Shown here: piece by piece, positions 33,098 to 41,519 of the stretch | Position numbering within the stretch: position 1 is the first letter of the stretch | How the letters are laid out: each line of letters opens with the position of its first letter | NCBI GenBank assembly: GCA_900770335.1 | Contig: CAAGKD010000125.1 | Span: 1-58,072 of the forward strand | Length of the DNA: 58,072 nt | From: an uncultured Sutterella sp. | GTDB taxonomy: Bacteria; Pseudomonadota; Gammaproteobacteria; Burkholderiales; Burkholderiaceae_F | Direction of reading: 5' to 3' | Translations under genes and position numbers: made by a program | Notes under the pieces: generated by a model | Told to the model about the DNA's origin: nothing | Databases searched by the model: none | What the model saw: the letters and a program-made list of their open reading frames with translations, nothing else

Positions 33098-33898
33098 ATG
33101 ATGATGCGACGGCCGCAGTGCGGACGCCGCGATCAGGACGAGGCGGCACGGCTCAGCTTCGCGCATGCGGAGGCCGTGCCGTTTTTTCATCCTGAGGGCG
33201 GCCTGCCGAAGCTCTGGCTCTTCGACATGGACGACACGCTGCTCGCGTCCTCGGCGGGGATCCTCGACGAGGTGCACGAGCTGATGAACGCCTATCTCAT
33301 CGGACGGCTCGGCATGAGCGAGGTGGAGGCGAACCGCCTGCGCGAGCTCTACTGGCGCGAGTGCGGGTCGACCTTCATCGGTCTGTGGCGGCATCACGGC
33401 GTGGACCCGAGGGACTTCCTTCCGGCGGTCCATGACTTCGACTACGGCCCCTACATCGAGGGGCTGCCGAACATCCGGCGCCTGCTCGCCCGGTTTCCGG
33501 GGAGGCGCGCGCTCCTCACGAACGGGCCGGAAAGCTACGTCTCGCGCATTCTTCCCGCGCTCGGGCTCGGCGGGTTCTTCGACGCCGTCGTGACGAGCAC
33601 GGACATGCGGCTCTTCGGGGACTGGCGCCCCAAGCCGAGCGTGCCGATGCTGCTCGCCGTGTGCGCCCGCATGGGCGTTCGGCCCGGCGAAGCGGCGCTT
33701 GTCGACGACGGGCTCATCAACCTGCGGGCCGCGAAGCGCGCGGGCCTGCGCACTGTCTGGTGCGTGGGGCTTCGGATGCGCCATGCGGGACTGCGGCCCC
33801 CCTTCGGCACCCCTATGGCGCACGCGGCGGCGGACCTCGTCGTGCGGGACGTGCATGAACTCTCGCGCCGCATCGGGCGCCTGCGGAGAACATCATGA
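33098..33898 (+). CDS. HAD-superfamily phosphatase, pyrimidine 5'-nucleotidase-like
   Basis: Cytoplasmic haloacid-dehalogenase-type hydrolase of 266 residues. Motif I is DMDDT (43-47), with D43 as nucleophile and D45 as acid/base. Motif II is LLTNGP (about 140). A lysine in RPKPSVPM and the VDDGLINLRAAKRAG stretch supply motifs III and IV. The helical cap lies between motifs I and II. The overall pattern resembles the SDT1/Phm8-type pyrimidine 5'-nucleotidases of beta-proteobacteria; the substrate is inferred. Three ATG codons in a row begin 2 nt after the dksA stop, and the 3' end overlaps sppA by 4 nt (ATGA), so dksA, this gene and sppA are probably co-transcribed. Confidence 0.78.
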   Translation: MMMRRPQCGRRDQDEAARLSFAHAEAVPFFHPEGGLPKLWLFDMDDTLLASSAGILDEVHELMNAYLIGRLGMSEVEANRLRELYWRECGSTFIGLWRHHGVDPRDFLPAVHDFDYGPYIEGLPNIRRLLARFPGRRALLTNGPESYVSRILPALGLGGFFDAVVTSTDMRLFGDWRPKPSVPMLLAVCARMGVRPGEAALVDDGLINLRAAKRAGLRTVWCVGLRMRHAGLRPPFGTPMAHAAADLVVRDVHELSRRIGRLRRTS

Positions 33899-35679
33899 GA
33901 ATCTTCCGTTCATTCGGGCGCGGCCTGGATCTGCTGAGGCGGCTCGTCCTCAACGCGCTCTTCTACGGCGTTCTGCTCGCGCTTCTCGCCGCCTGGCTCA
34001 TGCTCGGGCGGGGCGGCTCGGGCGTCGCTCCGGGCTCGGTGCTCCTGCTTGACCTCGAGGGGGCGGTGGTCGAGTCCGATCCCGCGCGCTCGTTCGCGCC
34101 GGGAACGGGCCTGGAGGCGCTCGCCAAGGGCGGGCGCATCGGTTCGACCCGTCTCTCGGACGTCGTCCTTGCGCTCAGGATCGCCTCGGAGGATCCGGAC
34201 ATCGCCGGCGTGGAGATCCGCACGGACGGGCTCTCGCGCATCGGACTCGCCTCCGCGCGCACGATCGGTCGTGCGGTCGAGGGCTACCGCAAGACTGCGG
34301 GCCGCCCCGTGCTCGCCTGGGGGGATGCCTTCTCGCAGGGGCAGTTCGCCGCGGCGGCGCACGCCGACGAGCTCTTCCTGCACCCCATGGGCATGGTGAT
34401 GCTCAAGGGCCTTTCGGGCACGTCCCTCTACTGGGGCGGGCTCCTTGAGCGGCTCGGCGTGGGCGTCTCGGTCTTCAAGGCCGGCGCCTACAAGAGCGCT
34501 CCGGAGGCCTTCACGCGAAGCGAGCCGAGCGCGGAGAGCCTCGAGGCGCAGCAGGACTGGATGGACGACGCCTGGCACGGGCTCGCCGAGGACATGGAGC
34601 AGGGGCGCGGCCTGATGCCGGGCTCCATAGCCCGCTTCATGGAGGCGCTTCCCGGGCGGCTTGAGGAGGGGGCGGATCCCGCGCAGCTCCTCAAGGAGGC
34701 CGGGCTCGTCACGGACCTCGCCACCCGCGAGGGGTTCGAGGAGCGGCTCGCCGCGCGCTTCACGGAGTCGGGCAAGGCGAAGGACGTCCGGCGGATAGGC
34801 TTTCGGGACTACCTCGACGAGCGCGTCTCCGAGAGCTCGGCCGCGGGCGTCGCCGTGGTGACCGCCGAGGGCGTCATCGCCTCGGGTTCGGGCGGCGGCA
34901 TCACGCCCGAGGAGCTCGGCGCGCGCCTTGAGCGCGTCACCTCGGATCCTCGCACGAAGGCGCTGGTGCTGCGCATCTCGAGCCCGGGCGGCGACGCGCT
35001 CGCCGCGGAGGCGATCCGCGAGAAGCTCGACGCCATTCGCGCGCGGGGCCTGCCCGTCGTCGCGAGCATGGGTGACGCGGCGGCCTCGGGCGGCTATTGG
35101 GTGAGCCTCGCCGCTGACCGGATCATCGCCGATCCGCTGACGCTCACCGGCTCGATCGGCGTCTTCAGCGTCGTTCCGGACGGCGCGGGCGCGCTCGGAA
35201 AGCTCGGCGTCGGCGCGGGCGGCTACCGCACGGGCGAGCTCGCGGACTTCGGCTCTGGACTCAGCCGCCCCGGCGCGGCTGAGGCGGCGATCCTTCGCGC
35301 CGGGGTCGAGCGAACCTACGACCGATTCAAGGCGCTTGCGGCGAAGAGCCGCCACCGCACGGTCGAGGAGATCGAGAAGGTCGCGCAGGGGCGCGTCTGG
35401 ACGGGCTCGCAGGCGCTCTCCGCCGGGCTCGTCGACGGGCTCGGGGATCTTTCGGATGCCGTCGCCGCGGCAAGGCGCCTCGCGGGGCTTCCCGAGAGCG
35501 CGCCGGCGCGCATCTGCGACGCCCGGCCCGAGGGGTTCGGAGCGCTGATCAGGCTCCTTTCGTCGCAGGCGATCGGGTTTGCCGGCTTCGGCGAGAACGC
35601 GCGCGCCCTCGCCGGGGCGCAGGCGCTTCTCTCCTCGGGCAGACCGCTCGCCTGGTCGGCGCTGCCCGAAGGGCTCTGA
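33895..35679 (+). CDS. sppA: signal peptide peptidase SppA, 67 kDa type
   Basis: Membrane-anchored Ser/Lys protease degrading cleaved signal peptides. The 594 residues correspond to the tandem-domain enzyme of E. coli (618 aa). A single N-terminal transmembrane helix (about 18-37) faces the catalytic part to the periplasm. The general-base lysine K200 (KAGAYKSAPEAF) is in the N-terminal repeat. The nucleophile S398 (GDAAASGGYW) is in the C-terminal repeat, matching K209/S409 of E. coli. It is translationally coupled to the HAD gene by an ATGA overlap and converges on the moeB-like gene with only 13 bp between. Confidence 0.94.
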   Translation: MRIFRSFGRGLDLLRRLVLNALFYGVLLALLAAWLMLGRGGSGVAPGSVLLLDLEGAVVESDPARSFAPGTGLEALAKGGRIGSTRLSDVVLALRIASEDPDIAGVEIRTDGLSRIGLASARTIGRAVEGYRKTAGRPVLAWGDAFSQGQFAAAAHADELFLHPMGMVMLKGLSGTSLYWGGLLERLGVGVSVFKAGAYKSAPEAFTRSEPSAESLEAQQDWMDDAWHGLAEDMEQGRGLMPGSIARFMEALPGRLEEGADPAQLLKEAGLVTDLATREGFEERLAARFTESGKAKDVRRIGFRDYLDERVSESSAAGVAVVTAEGVIASGSGGGITPEELGARLERVTSDPRTKALVLRISSPGGDALAAEAIREKLDAIRARGLPVVASMGDAAASGGYWVSLAADRIIADPLTLTGSIGVFSVVPDGAGALGKLGVGAGGYRTGELADFGSGLSRPGAAEAAILRAGVERTYDRFKALAAKSRHRTVEEIEKVAQGRVWTGSQALSAGLVDGLGDLSDAVAAARRLAGLPESAPARICDARPEGFGALIRLLSSQAIGFAGFGENARALAGAQALLSSGRPLAWSALPEGL

Positions 35680-35692
35680 CGCGCTCCGGCGC

Positions 35693-36469
35693 TCAGCGCT
35701 CCGCGCCGCAGCACGGGCATTTCGCCCGGCGGCGGTAGCGGATCTCGCGCGTCTCCATGTTGAAGAGATCGACGAGCAGGAGGCGCTTGACGAGGGGGCG
35801 GCCGAGCCCGGCGGCGAGCTTGAGGGCTTCGGTCGCCTGAAGCAGGCCGATCGTTCCCGTGAGGCCCGAGAAGACTCCGAGGGTCGAGGCCTTCTCGTCG
35901 TTCGCGGCGTCGTCCTCCTCGAAGAGGCACCGGTAGCAGGGCGAGTCGGGATCCCGGAAGTCGAAGACCGTCACCTGGCCGGACATGCGCACGGCCGCGG
36001 CGAAGACGAGAGGCCTGCGCTCGGCGCGGCAGACGCGGTTGGCGAGCTGCCGCGTGGCGAGGTTGTCCGAGCAGTCGAGGACGATGTCGGCCTCGCGCAC
36101 GAGGGGCGCGAGGTCCTCGGGTGAATTCATGCGCGCCGGGACGGCCCGGACGTCGAGCTCGGGGTTCCAGCGGACAAGCTCGCGCGCGGCGTTCTCGGCC
36201 TTGTTGCGGCCGATCGATGCGGCGTCATGGAGCACCTGCCGGGAGAGGTTGTTCTCCGAGACCTCGTCGGGGTCGACCACGGTCAGATGGCAGGCGCCGG
36301 CGGCGGCGAGGTACATGAGGGCGGGCGAGCCGAGGCCGCCCGCGCCGATCACGAGAAAGCGGGTCGAGACGATGCGCCGCTCTCCGTCCTCGCCGAGCTC
36401 GGCAATCTTCATCTGCCGGGAGAGGCGCTCGCGCAGAGCGCTGAAGCGTTCGTCGTCAGTGGTGTTCAT
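35693..36469 (-). CDS. HesA/MoeB/ThiF-family adenylyltransferase
   Basis: E1-like enzyme that adenylates the C-terminal glycine of a ubiquitin-like sulfur carrier (MoaD or ThiS). The 258 residues match MoeB (249 aa). The nucleotide loop is VIGAGGLGSPALMYLAAAG (about 40-58), followed by DxDxVxxxNLxRQ in the form DPDEVSENNLSRQ (about 67-79). The structural zinc pairs are CYRC (about 189-192) and CPCC (about 251-254). MoeB and ThiF are hard to tell apart without the carrier gene, which is not here. It is downstream of ctpA on the same strand, as in many beta-proteobacteria. Confidence 0.9.
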   Translation of the reverse strand: MNTTDDERFSALRERLSRQMKIAELGEDGERRIVSTRFLVIGAGGLGSPALMYLAAAGACHLTVVDPDEVSENNLSRQVLHDAASIGRNKAENAARELVRWNPELDVRAVPARMNSPEDLAPLVREADIVLDCSDNLATRQLANRVCRAERRPLVFAAAVRMSGQVTVFDFRDPDSPCYRCLFEEDDAANDEKASTLGVFSGLTGTIGLLQATEALKLAAGLGRPLVKRLLLVDLFNMETREIRYRRRAKCPCCGAER

Positions 36470-36501
36470 GGCGTGCTGTTCCTTCGAAAAACATGAAGAG
36501 G

Positions 36502-36536
36502 CCGCCGGCTCGCCAGGATGCGAGGACGGCGGCCCG
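36502..36536 (-). terminator. terminator after ctpA
   Basis: An 8-bp stem GGCCGCCG (36502-36509) with CGGCGGCC (36529-36536) has an inner CTCGC/GCGAG stem. On the minus strand TCTTCATGTTTTTCG follows. It lies 44 bp after the ctpA stop and before the moeB-like start. Confidence 0.6.
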
Positions 36537-36580
36537 CGTGACGTGCGCGGCGCCCGAGGGGCGTTCGCGCGCTCTCTCCC

Positions 36581-38098
36581 TTATTTGCCGGAGCCCTTGG
36601 GCCCGGAATCCTTTGCCGCGCTCTTTTCGGCGCCTTCGGAAGCCTTTTCCTTCGTCTTTTCCTTCGCCTTTGCGGCGGCCATCTCCTCGGCGCGGAGCTT
36701 CTTCACCTCATCGACGGGGCGGCCGCGGTACTTCGACCGCTCGACCGTCTCGCCCTTGAGGCTTTTCACGGCCTGCCTGAGCTGCCAGTCCTTGTCGTCG
36801 CCGAACGTGTAGGTCCAGTCCGGGGACTTCGTCGCGTCGTTGTCGTCGTAGGGCAGCTCGTCGGCCTTCTGCTCGCCCTTCTGCTGGTTGGCGAGATGGT
36901 GCGCGAGGTCCGCCTCGCGAACCTGGAAGGTCGGATAGTTCCCCTTGGGCGTGTCGTCGACGTAGAGGTCGGGCTCGATGCCGCGGGCCTGGATCGAGCG
37001 TCCCGAGGGCGTGTAGTAGCGCGCCGTCGTGAGCTTCACGCCGACGGTCTTCTCGCCGAACGTCAGCGGCAGGATCGTCTGCACAGAGCCCTTGCCGAAC
37101 GAGCGGTCGCCCATGAGCGTCGCGCGCTTGTGGTCCTGCAGCGCGCCGGCGACGATCTCGGAGGCCGAGGCCGAAGAGGAGTTGATGAGGACGACGACTG
37201 GAACGGTCTTCGCCTTCGGCGTGAGGCCGGCGAGCGCCTTGACGGCGCCGCCCGCGCGGTAGTCCGTCTCGACCGCCTTGAAGACGTAGTCGGACTGTGG
37301 CGTGCGGCCCTTCGTCGAAACGATGTCGGCGCCCTCGGGAAGGAACGCCGCGCACACGCCGATGGCGGCCTGGAGCAGTCCGCCCGGGTCGTTGCGCAGG
37401 TCAAGGACGAGCCCCTGGAGATGCCCGCTCTTCTCGAGGCGGTTGATCGTGTTCGCAAGGTCCTCGGCGGTGCGCTCCTGGAACTGCGCGATGCGCACGT
37501 ATCCGATGCCGTCGGCGAGCTCCTTGGAGCGCACGGACTGCGTCTTGATCATCGCGCGCTCGAGCGTGAAGGAGAGGGGCTTCATCTCGCCCTTGCGGGC
37601 GACCTCAAGGCGGATCTTCGTCTTGGGCTCGCCGCGCATGCGCTTGACGGCCTCGTCGAGCGGGAGCTCCGCCGTGGCTTCGCCGTCGATCTTCGTGATG
37701 ATGTCACCCGCTCGGATGCCCGCGCGCGCGGCCGGCGTGTCGTCGATCGGGGAGATCACGCGCACGCCCGCGGCGTCCTTCGTCACCTCGATGCCGAGCC
37801 CGCCGAAGGTGCCGTGCGTCGCCTCCGTCATGTCCTCGAATCCCTCGGGATCGAGAAAGCTCGAGTGCGGGTCGAGCCCGCTCACCATGCCCTCGACGGC
37901 GAACTCAAGCAGGTCCTTGTCCGAGACGTCGTCGACGTAGTAGTCCTTGACGGCGTTGAAGACGCTGGTGAACTGCCGGATCTCCTGCAGGGGGAGGGAC
38001 GAGGCGGCGCTTTTTTCCGCGCAGGCCTGAAAGCCCACGCTGGCGAGCACGCCGGCGCAGGCGCCGGTCACGAAGATGGAGAGGAGTCGAAGCTTCAT
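36581..38098 (-). CDS. ctpA: S41 carboxy-terminal processing peptidase
   Basis: Periplasmic tail-specific serine protease, often controlling peptidoglycan hydrolases. The 505 residues begin with an N-terminal signal or anchor (about 1-25). A PDZ domain (about 95-185) contains GGLGIEV and AGIRAGDII. The S41 domain has nucleophile S311 (NSSSASASEIVAGAL) and general-base K336 (FGKGSVQT). A Lys/Ala/Glu-rich tail (about 460-505) is low complexity. It follows envC by 51 bp on the same strand. The envC-ctpA pair, conserved in this lineage, suggests a shared role in cell-wall remodelling at division. Confidence 0.93.
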   Translation of the reverse strand: MKLRLLSIFVTGACAGVLASVGFQACAEKSAASSLPLQEIRQFTSVFNAVKDYYVDDVSDKDLLEFAVEGMVSGLDPHSSFLDPEGFEDMTEATHGTFGGLGIEVTKDAAGVRVISPIDDTPAARAGIRAGDIITKIDGEATAELPLDEAVKRMRGEPKTKIRLEVARKGEMKPLSFTLERAMIKTQSVRSKELADGIGYVRIAQFQERTAEDLANTINRLEKSGHLQGLVLDLRNDPGGLLQAAIGVCAAFLPEGADIVSTKGRTPQSDYVFKAVETDYRAGGAVKALAGLTPKAKTVPVVVLINSSSASASEIVAGALQDHKRATLMGDRSFGKGSVQTILPLTFGEKTVGVKLTTARYYTPSGRSIQARGIEPDLYVDDTPKGNYPTFQVREADLAHHLANQQKGEQKADELPYDDNDATKSPDWTYTFGDDKDWQLRQAVKSLKGETVERSKYRGRPVDEVKKLRAEEMAAAKAKEKTKEKASEGAEKSAAKDSGPKGSGK

Positions 38099-38149
38099 GT
38101 TCTGTTCCGGAATGGAGTGTGCCGGCCCGGCCGGCCCGCGTATTCTCGC

Positions 38150-39409
38150 CTATTTGCCCAGCCACGGCTGAGGGTTGACGGGCTTGCCCTTGTAACGTAT
38201 CTCGAAGTAGAGCCCGGGCTCGTCGCTCGCGCCCGAGGCGCCCGCCGTGGCGATGGTCTCGCCCGCCTTGACGCGGTCGCCCACGCTGCGCAGGATCGAC
38301 TCGTTGTTCGCGTAGACCGACATGTAGGTGCCGCCGTGGTCGACGATGATGAGGTTGCCGTATCCGCGCAGCCAGTCCGAGAAGACTACTCGGCCGGCCG
38401 CGCAGGCGGCGACCTCCGTGCCCTCGGGGACACGGAAGAGCATGCCCTGCCAGACGGCCGATCCGGAGCGGGCGCTGCCGAAGGTCGCCGCGACGCGGCC
38501 CTTCACGGGGCGCACGAGCCGGCCCTTCAGCTGCGCGAAGTTCCCGGCCGGCGCGGGCGGAACGGGCTTGCTTGCGGCGGAGCTCCGGCTCTTCGCGGCC
38601 TCCTCGGCCTTGCGGGCGGCCTCGCGCTTTCGCGCGGCCTCCTCGGCGGCGCGCTCCTTCGCAAGCCGGCTGTCGATCTGCGCGACGAGCGTCTCGAGGC
38701 GCGCCTGGTCCTTGAGGAGCTTGTCGATTGCGGCCTGCCGCGTGGCGATGTCGCGCGAGAGGCGCGTGACCGCGGCCTGCCGGTCGCGCTTCTCGGTCAT
38801 GAGCTGCGCGCGGCTCGACTCCTCCTCGCGGGCGATGCGCACGAGCTCGGCGCGCCGCGCGCGCGTCTCCCTGGCGACCGTCTCGATGCGCGAGCGCTCC
38901 TTGCCGAGCGATTCGGCGGCGCGCTCCTGCGCGAGCGAGAGGTATCTGAGTTCGGCGGCCGTTCGAGAGAGCTCGTTGGGGTTGCCCCCCTCGAGGATGA
39001 GCTGCCAGGCGCTTCTCTGCGAATGCGCGTACCGGGCCCGGGCGATCCGGGCGAGAAGCCGCTCGGCCTCGTCTAGCCCCTTGCCGACCGTGCGGCCGTC
39101 CGAGCGCAGCTCGGCGAGCCTCGCCTCCGTGCGGGTGCGCTCGGTGGCGAGGCTTCGCAGGCGCCGGTTCGCGTCCGAGATGGCCTGGTCGGCCTTCTTG
39201 AGCGCCTCCGTGGCGGCGTCGCTCTCGGCCTCGCGCGCCGAGAGCGCCTTGCGCATGTCCGAGAGGCGCTTTTCCACGCTCGCCTTCTGGTTCTCAGCGC
39301 GGGCCTTCTGCCGGGCGGTCGCGTCCGATCCCGCGGCCTGCGCGAGGGGCGCGGCTGCGGTGAGAAGCGCTGCGGCGAGCGAGAGAAGAAGAGGGGCGAG
39401 TCGGAGCAA
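38150..39409 (-). CDS. envC: EnvC-type murein hydrolase activator (degenerate M23 domain)
   Basis: Periplasmic activator of septal amidases, recruited by FtsEX. The 419 residues have a Sec signal (1 to about 25, ending AQA), a long coiled coil (about 30-270) and a C-terminal LytM/M23 domain (about 300-419). The domain ends DEPGLYFEIRYKGKPVNPQPWLGK, matching E. coli EnvC in its last segment. The zinc-binding HxxxD and HxH motifs of active M23 peptidases are missing; the first is replaced by VWQGMLF. It should therefore be a non-catalytic activator. ftsE and ftsX, its expected partners, are encoded 5 kb away in this window. Confidence 0.92.
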   Translation of the reverse strand: MLRLAPLLLSLAAALLTAAAPLAQAAGSDATARQKARAENQKASVEKRLSDMRKALSAREAESDAATEALKKADQAISDANRRLRSLATERTRTEARLAELRSDGRTVGKGLDEAERLLARIARARYAHSQRSAWQLILEGGNPNELSRTAAELRYLSLAQERAAESLGKERSRIETVARETRARRAELVRIAREEESSRAQLMTEKRDRQAAVTRLSRDIATRQAAIDKLLKDQARLETLVAQIDSRLAKERAAEEAARKREAARKAEEAAKSRSSAASKPVPPAPAGNFAQLKGRLVRPVKGRVAATFGSARSGSAVWQGMLFRVPEGTEVAACAAGRVVFSDWLRGYGNLIIVDHGGTYMSVYANNESILRSVGDRVKAGETIATAGASGASDEPGLYFEIRYKGKPVNPQPWLGK

Positions 39410-39467
39410 GGCGGCGGGCGAAGACGGGAGCGGGTGGCGCGGGGATCGGCCCGATCGGGCCGCCCCT

Positions 39468-39473
39468 TATAAT
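39468..39473 (+). promoter_or_regulatory. -10 element of the yibN-secB transcript
   Basis: A perfect TATAAT lies 46 bp before the yibN ATG in the 109-bp divergent gap with envC. No good -35 is present at 17 bp spacing, so activation or an extended -10 would be needed. Confidence 0.5.
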
Positions 39474-39518
39474 TCCACTTTTGCGGCAATATCGCCACAA
39501 CCGTCCAACATCATTGAA

Positions 39519-39923
39519 ATGTCCCAGTTTCTCGTTCAGAACGCGCTCCTCATCGTGATCGCGCTCATCGCCGCCGGCTCGCTTGCGATGCCCTACATCA
39601 ACAGCCGCCGCTTCGGGCCGATGGTCACCGCCGAGCAGGCCGTGCAGCTCATCAACAAGCAGAACGCCCTCATCGTCGACGTCCGCGCCGAGTCGGATTT
39701 CCGCAAGGTGCGCATCGCGCGCTCGGTCAACATCCCCGCGAGCGTCATCCAGACGCGCCTCTCCGAGCTCCAGAAGGACCGCGTGATCCTGCTCGTCGAC
39801 AACTCCGGCAGCATGTCGGCCACGGTCGCCAAGCTCCTGCGCGGCGTGGGCTTCACCAAGTGCTTCATCCTCGACGGCGGCCTCGTCGGCTGGACCCGCG
39901 AGAAGATGCCGCTTGAATACTGA
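39519..39923 (+). CDS. yibN: membrane-anchored rhodanese-like protein YibN
   Basis: A 134-residue protein with one N-terminal transmembrane helix (about 4-26) and a cytoplasmic rhodanese fold (about 34-134). The active-site loop, normally beginning with the catalytic cysteine, reads D94-N-S-G-S-M-S here, so persulfide chemistry is not expected. E. coli YibN also lacks the cysteine there and lies in the yibN-grxC-secB-gpsA cluster, supporting the name. It has been reported as a partner of the YidC insertase. The start is the ATG at 39519; the long upstream in-frame extension runs antisense to envC and is not real. secB follows after 107 bp; grxC is absent between them. Confidence 0.85.
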   Translation: MSQFLVQNALLIVIALIAAGSLAMPYINSRRFGPMVTAEQAVQLINKQNALIVDVRAESDFRKVRIARSVNIPASVIQTRLSELQKDRVILLVDNSGSMSATVAKLLRGVGFTKCFILDGGLVGWTREKMPLEY

Positions 39924-40030
39924 GGATTCGTCCCCATATGAAAGGAAGGAGGCGGACCGCCCGCGGCGCCTCCCCGAACAACCGTGATGCGCCGCCCAGG
40001 CGGCGCCGCCAACCCCCCAAGGTGAAACAA

Positions 40031-40555
40031 ATGGCCGAAAACGAAAACGAGCAGAACCAGGACGCCCAGCAGCCCGCCGAGCAGCCCGCCCAGGAGGCGC
40101 AGCCGGTCTTCCAGCTCCAGCGTTGCTACCTCAAGGACGTCTCCCTCGAGATGCCTCATGCGCCCGAGATCATGCTCTCGCCCTCGGAGGAGGCTCCGCA
40201 GGTGGACATCCAGTTCGAGGTGAGCCAGCATCTCATCCAGACGGGCCTTTATGACATCACCGTCCGCGGCACGATCACCGTCAAGGCCGCCGACAAGACG
40301 ATCATCCTCGTCGAGGGCCGCCAGTCCGGCCTCTTCTCGATCAGCGGCATCCCGGCCGAGCCCCTGCAGCACGTCACGAACGTGCTCTGCCCGTCGATGG
40401 TCTATCCGTACCTGCGCGCCAACCTTGCCGACCTGATGACCCGCGCCAACGTTCCGCCGGTCCATCTTCCCGAGGTCAACTTCGAGGCGCTCTACCAGCA
40501 GCGTCTTGCCCAGGCCCAGGCCGAAGCCCAGAAGAACCAGGCCGCCGCGAACTGA
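40031..40555 (+). CDS. secB: protein-export chaperone SecB
   Basis: Cytosolic tetrameric chaperone that keeps preproteins unfolded and hands them to SecA. The 174 residues start at the ATG at 40031 with AAGGTG about 10 nt upstream. A Gln/Glu/Ala-rich head (1-25) precedes the conserved core FQLQRCYLKDVSLEMPHAP (about 27-45). ILVEGRQSGLFSISGIP (about 93-110) and CPSMVYPYLRANLADLMTRA (about 120-139) are diagnostic. An Ala/Gln-rich tail follows. It is the second gene after yibN and is followed by a terminator. FtsY, the SRP receptor, is encoded nearby, so both export targeting routes are represented. Confidence 0.96.
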   Translation: MAENENEQNQDAQQPAEQPAQEAQPVFQLQRCYLKDVSLEMPHAPEIMLSPSEEAPQVDIQFEVSQHLIQTGLYDITVRGTITVKAADKTIILVEGRQSGLFSISGIPAEPLQHVTNVLCPSMVYPYLRANLADLMTRANVPPVHLPEVNFEALYQQRLAQAQAEAQKNQAAAN

Positions 40556-40596
40556 CGCTCGCGCGCGAGCCGATCCTGCGGTTCAGCCGCAGGGGG

Positions 40597-40643
40597 CGAA
40601 AGGCCGGAGGAGGGACCGCCCGAGGTGAGCTCTCCGCCGGCCT
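40597..40643 (+). terminator. terminator after secB
   Basis: A 9-bp stem AAAGGCCGG (40597-40605) with CCGGCCTTT (40635-40643) encloses a long loop that can form inner pairs. It runs directly into TTTTT (40641-40645). Confidence 0.85.
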
Positions 40644-40788
40644 TTTTCGCGTCCGGCCACCTCGTTGTGGGTGCTCCGCATCGTTCCGAAGAACTAGGGG
40701 GAACCGCAGAGGCATCCCTTAAAATGAATGCAAAGACAACAGGGCGCTCCTCCTTCCGGAGGGACGTCCGGACGACAGGATTCAAGCC

Positions 40789-41454
40789 ATGATTCGCATT
40801 CTTCTCATCGACGACCACACACTCTTTCGAAGCGGCGTGAAGGCGCTGCTCCAGCGGCAGGCGGACTTCGAGGTGGTCGGTGAGGCGAGCGACGGCCTTG
40901 AGGGCGTCAAGCTCATTGAGCAGGTCGAGGCGGACGTGGTCCTTCTGGACATGGACATGCCGAGCATGAACGGCAGGGAGGCGCTCGAGCAGATTCGCGA
41001 GACGCATCCGGACCTCGTCGTGCTGATGCTCACCGTGAGCGAGGACTGCGAGACCCTCGGCGAATGCCTCAAGCTCGGTGCCCGCGGGTACCTTCTGAAG
41101 AAGATCGACCAGGAGTTCCTTCTGCGCTCGATCCGCTCGGCCTACAACGGCGACAGCGTGATCTCCCCGCAGATGATGACGAAGTTCGTCAACCGCCTCG
41201 CCGATCCCGACAGCGCGGCCAAGCGCGGCGCCGCGCAGCAGGGCCAGGACTCGGTCGTGCTCACGCGGCGCGAGCGCGAGACGCTCGGCTGGCTCGCCCG
41301 GGGCGTGTCCAACAAGGAGATCGCCCGCGCGCTCAATCTCGCCGAGTCCACGGTCAAGGTGCACGTGCAGAGCATCCTCAGAAAGCTCAACCTCTCCTCG
41401 CGCGTGCAGGCCGCGATCTACGCGATCGAGCACAAGATCGACAAGGAGATCTGA
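40789..41454 (+). CDS. NarL/FixJ-type response regulator
   Basis: Two-component DNA-binding regulator of 221 residues. The receiver domain (1 to about 120) has the acidic pocket DD at 8-9, phospho-acceptor D54 (VVLLDMDMP), the conserved Thr of MLTVSE and the Lys of LLKKID. The LuxR-type HTH (about 150-215) begins LTRRERETLGWLARGVSNKEIA and ends STVKVHVQSILRKL. Its closest general resemblance is to NarL/NarP. No histidine kinase is in the window, so the signal is unknown; nitrate, nitrite or redox control is only a guess. TAAAAT (40720-40725) is a weak promoter candidate. Confidence 0.88.
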   Translation: MIRILLIDDHTLFRSGVKALLQRQADFEVVGEASDGLEGVKLIEQVEADVVLLDMDMPSMNGREALEQIRETHPDLVVLMLTVSEDCETLGECLKLGARGYLLKKIDQEFLLRSIRSAYNGDSVISPQMMTKFVNRLADPDSAAKRGAAQQGQDSVVLTRRERETLGWLARGVSNKEIARALNLAESTVKVHVQSILRKLNLSSRVQAAIYAIEHKIDKEI

Positions 41455-41482
41455 CCGGAACATCCGGTCGGAGGCTTGTCGA

Positions 41483-41506
41483 AAGGGCGTCCCGCGGGAC
41501 GCCCTT
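41483..41506. terminator. bidirectional terminator between the response regulator and trmL
   Basis: An 11-bp stem AAGGGCGTCCC (41483-41493) with GGGACGCCCTT (41496-41506) is followed on the plus strand by CGTTTTT. It lies between convergent genes. Confidence 0.9.
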
Positions 41507-41519
41507 CGTTTTTCGGGCG

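Noticed and set aside
36581..38098. CtpA as a lipoprotein (cysteine at residue 26)
   Set aside because: The sequence before the cysteine is FQA, which does not fit the lipobox pattern [LVI][ASTVI][GAS]C.
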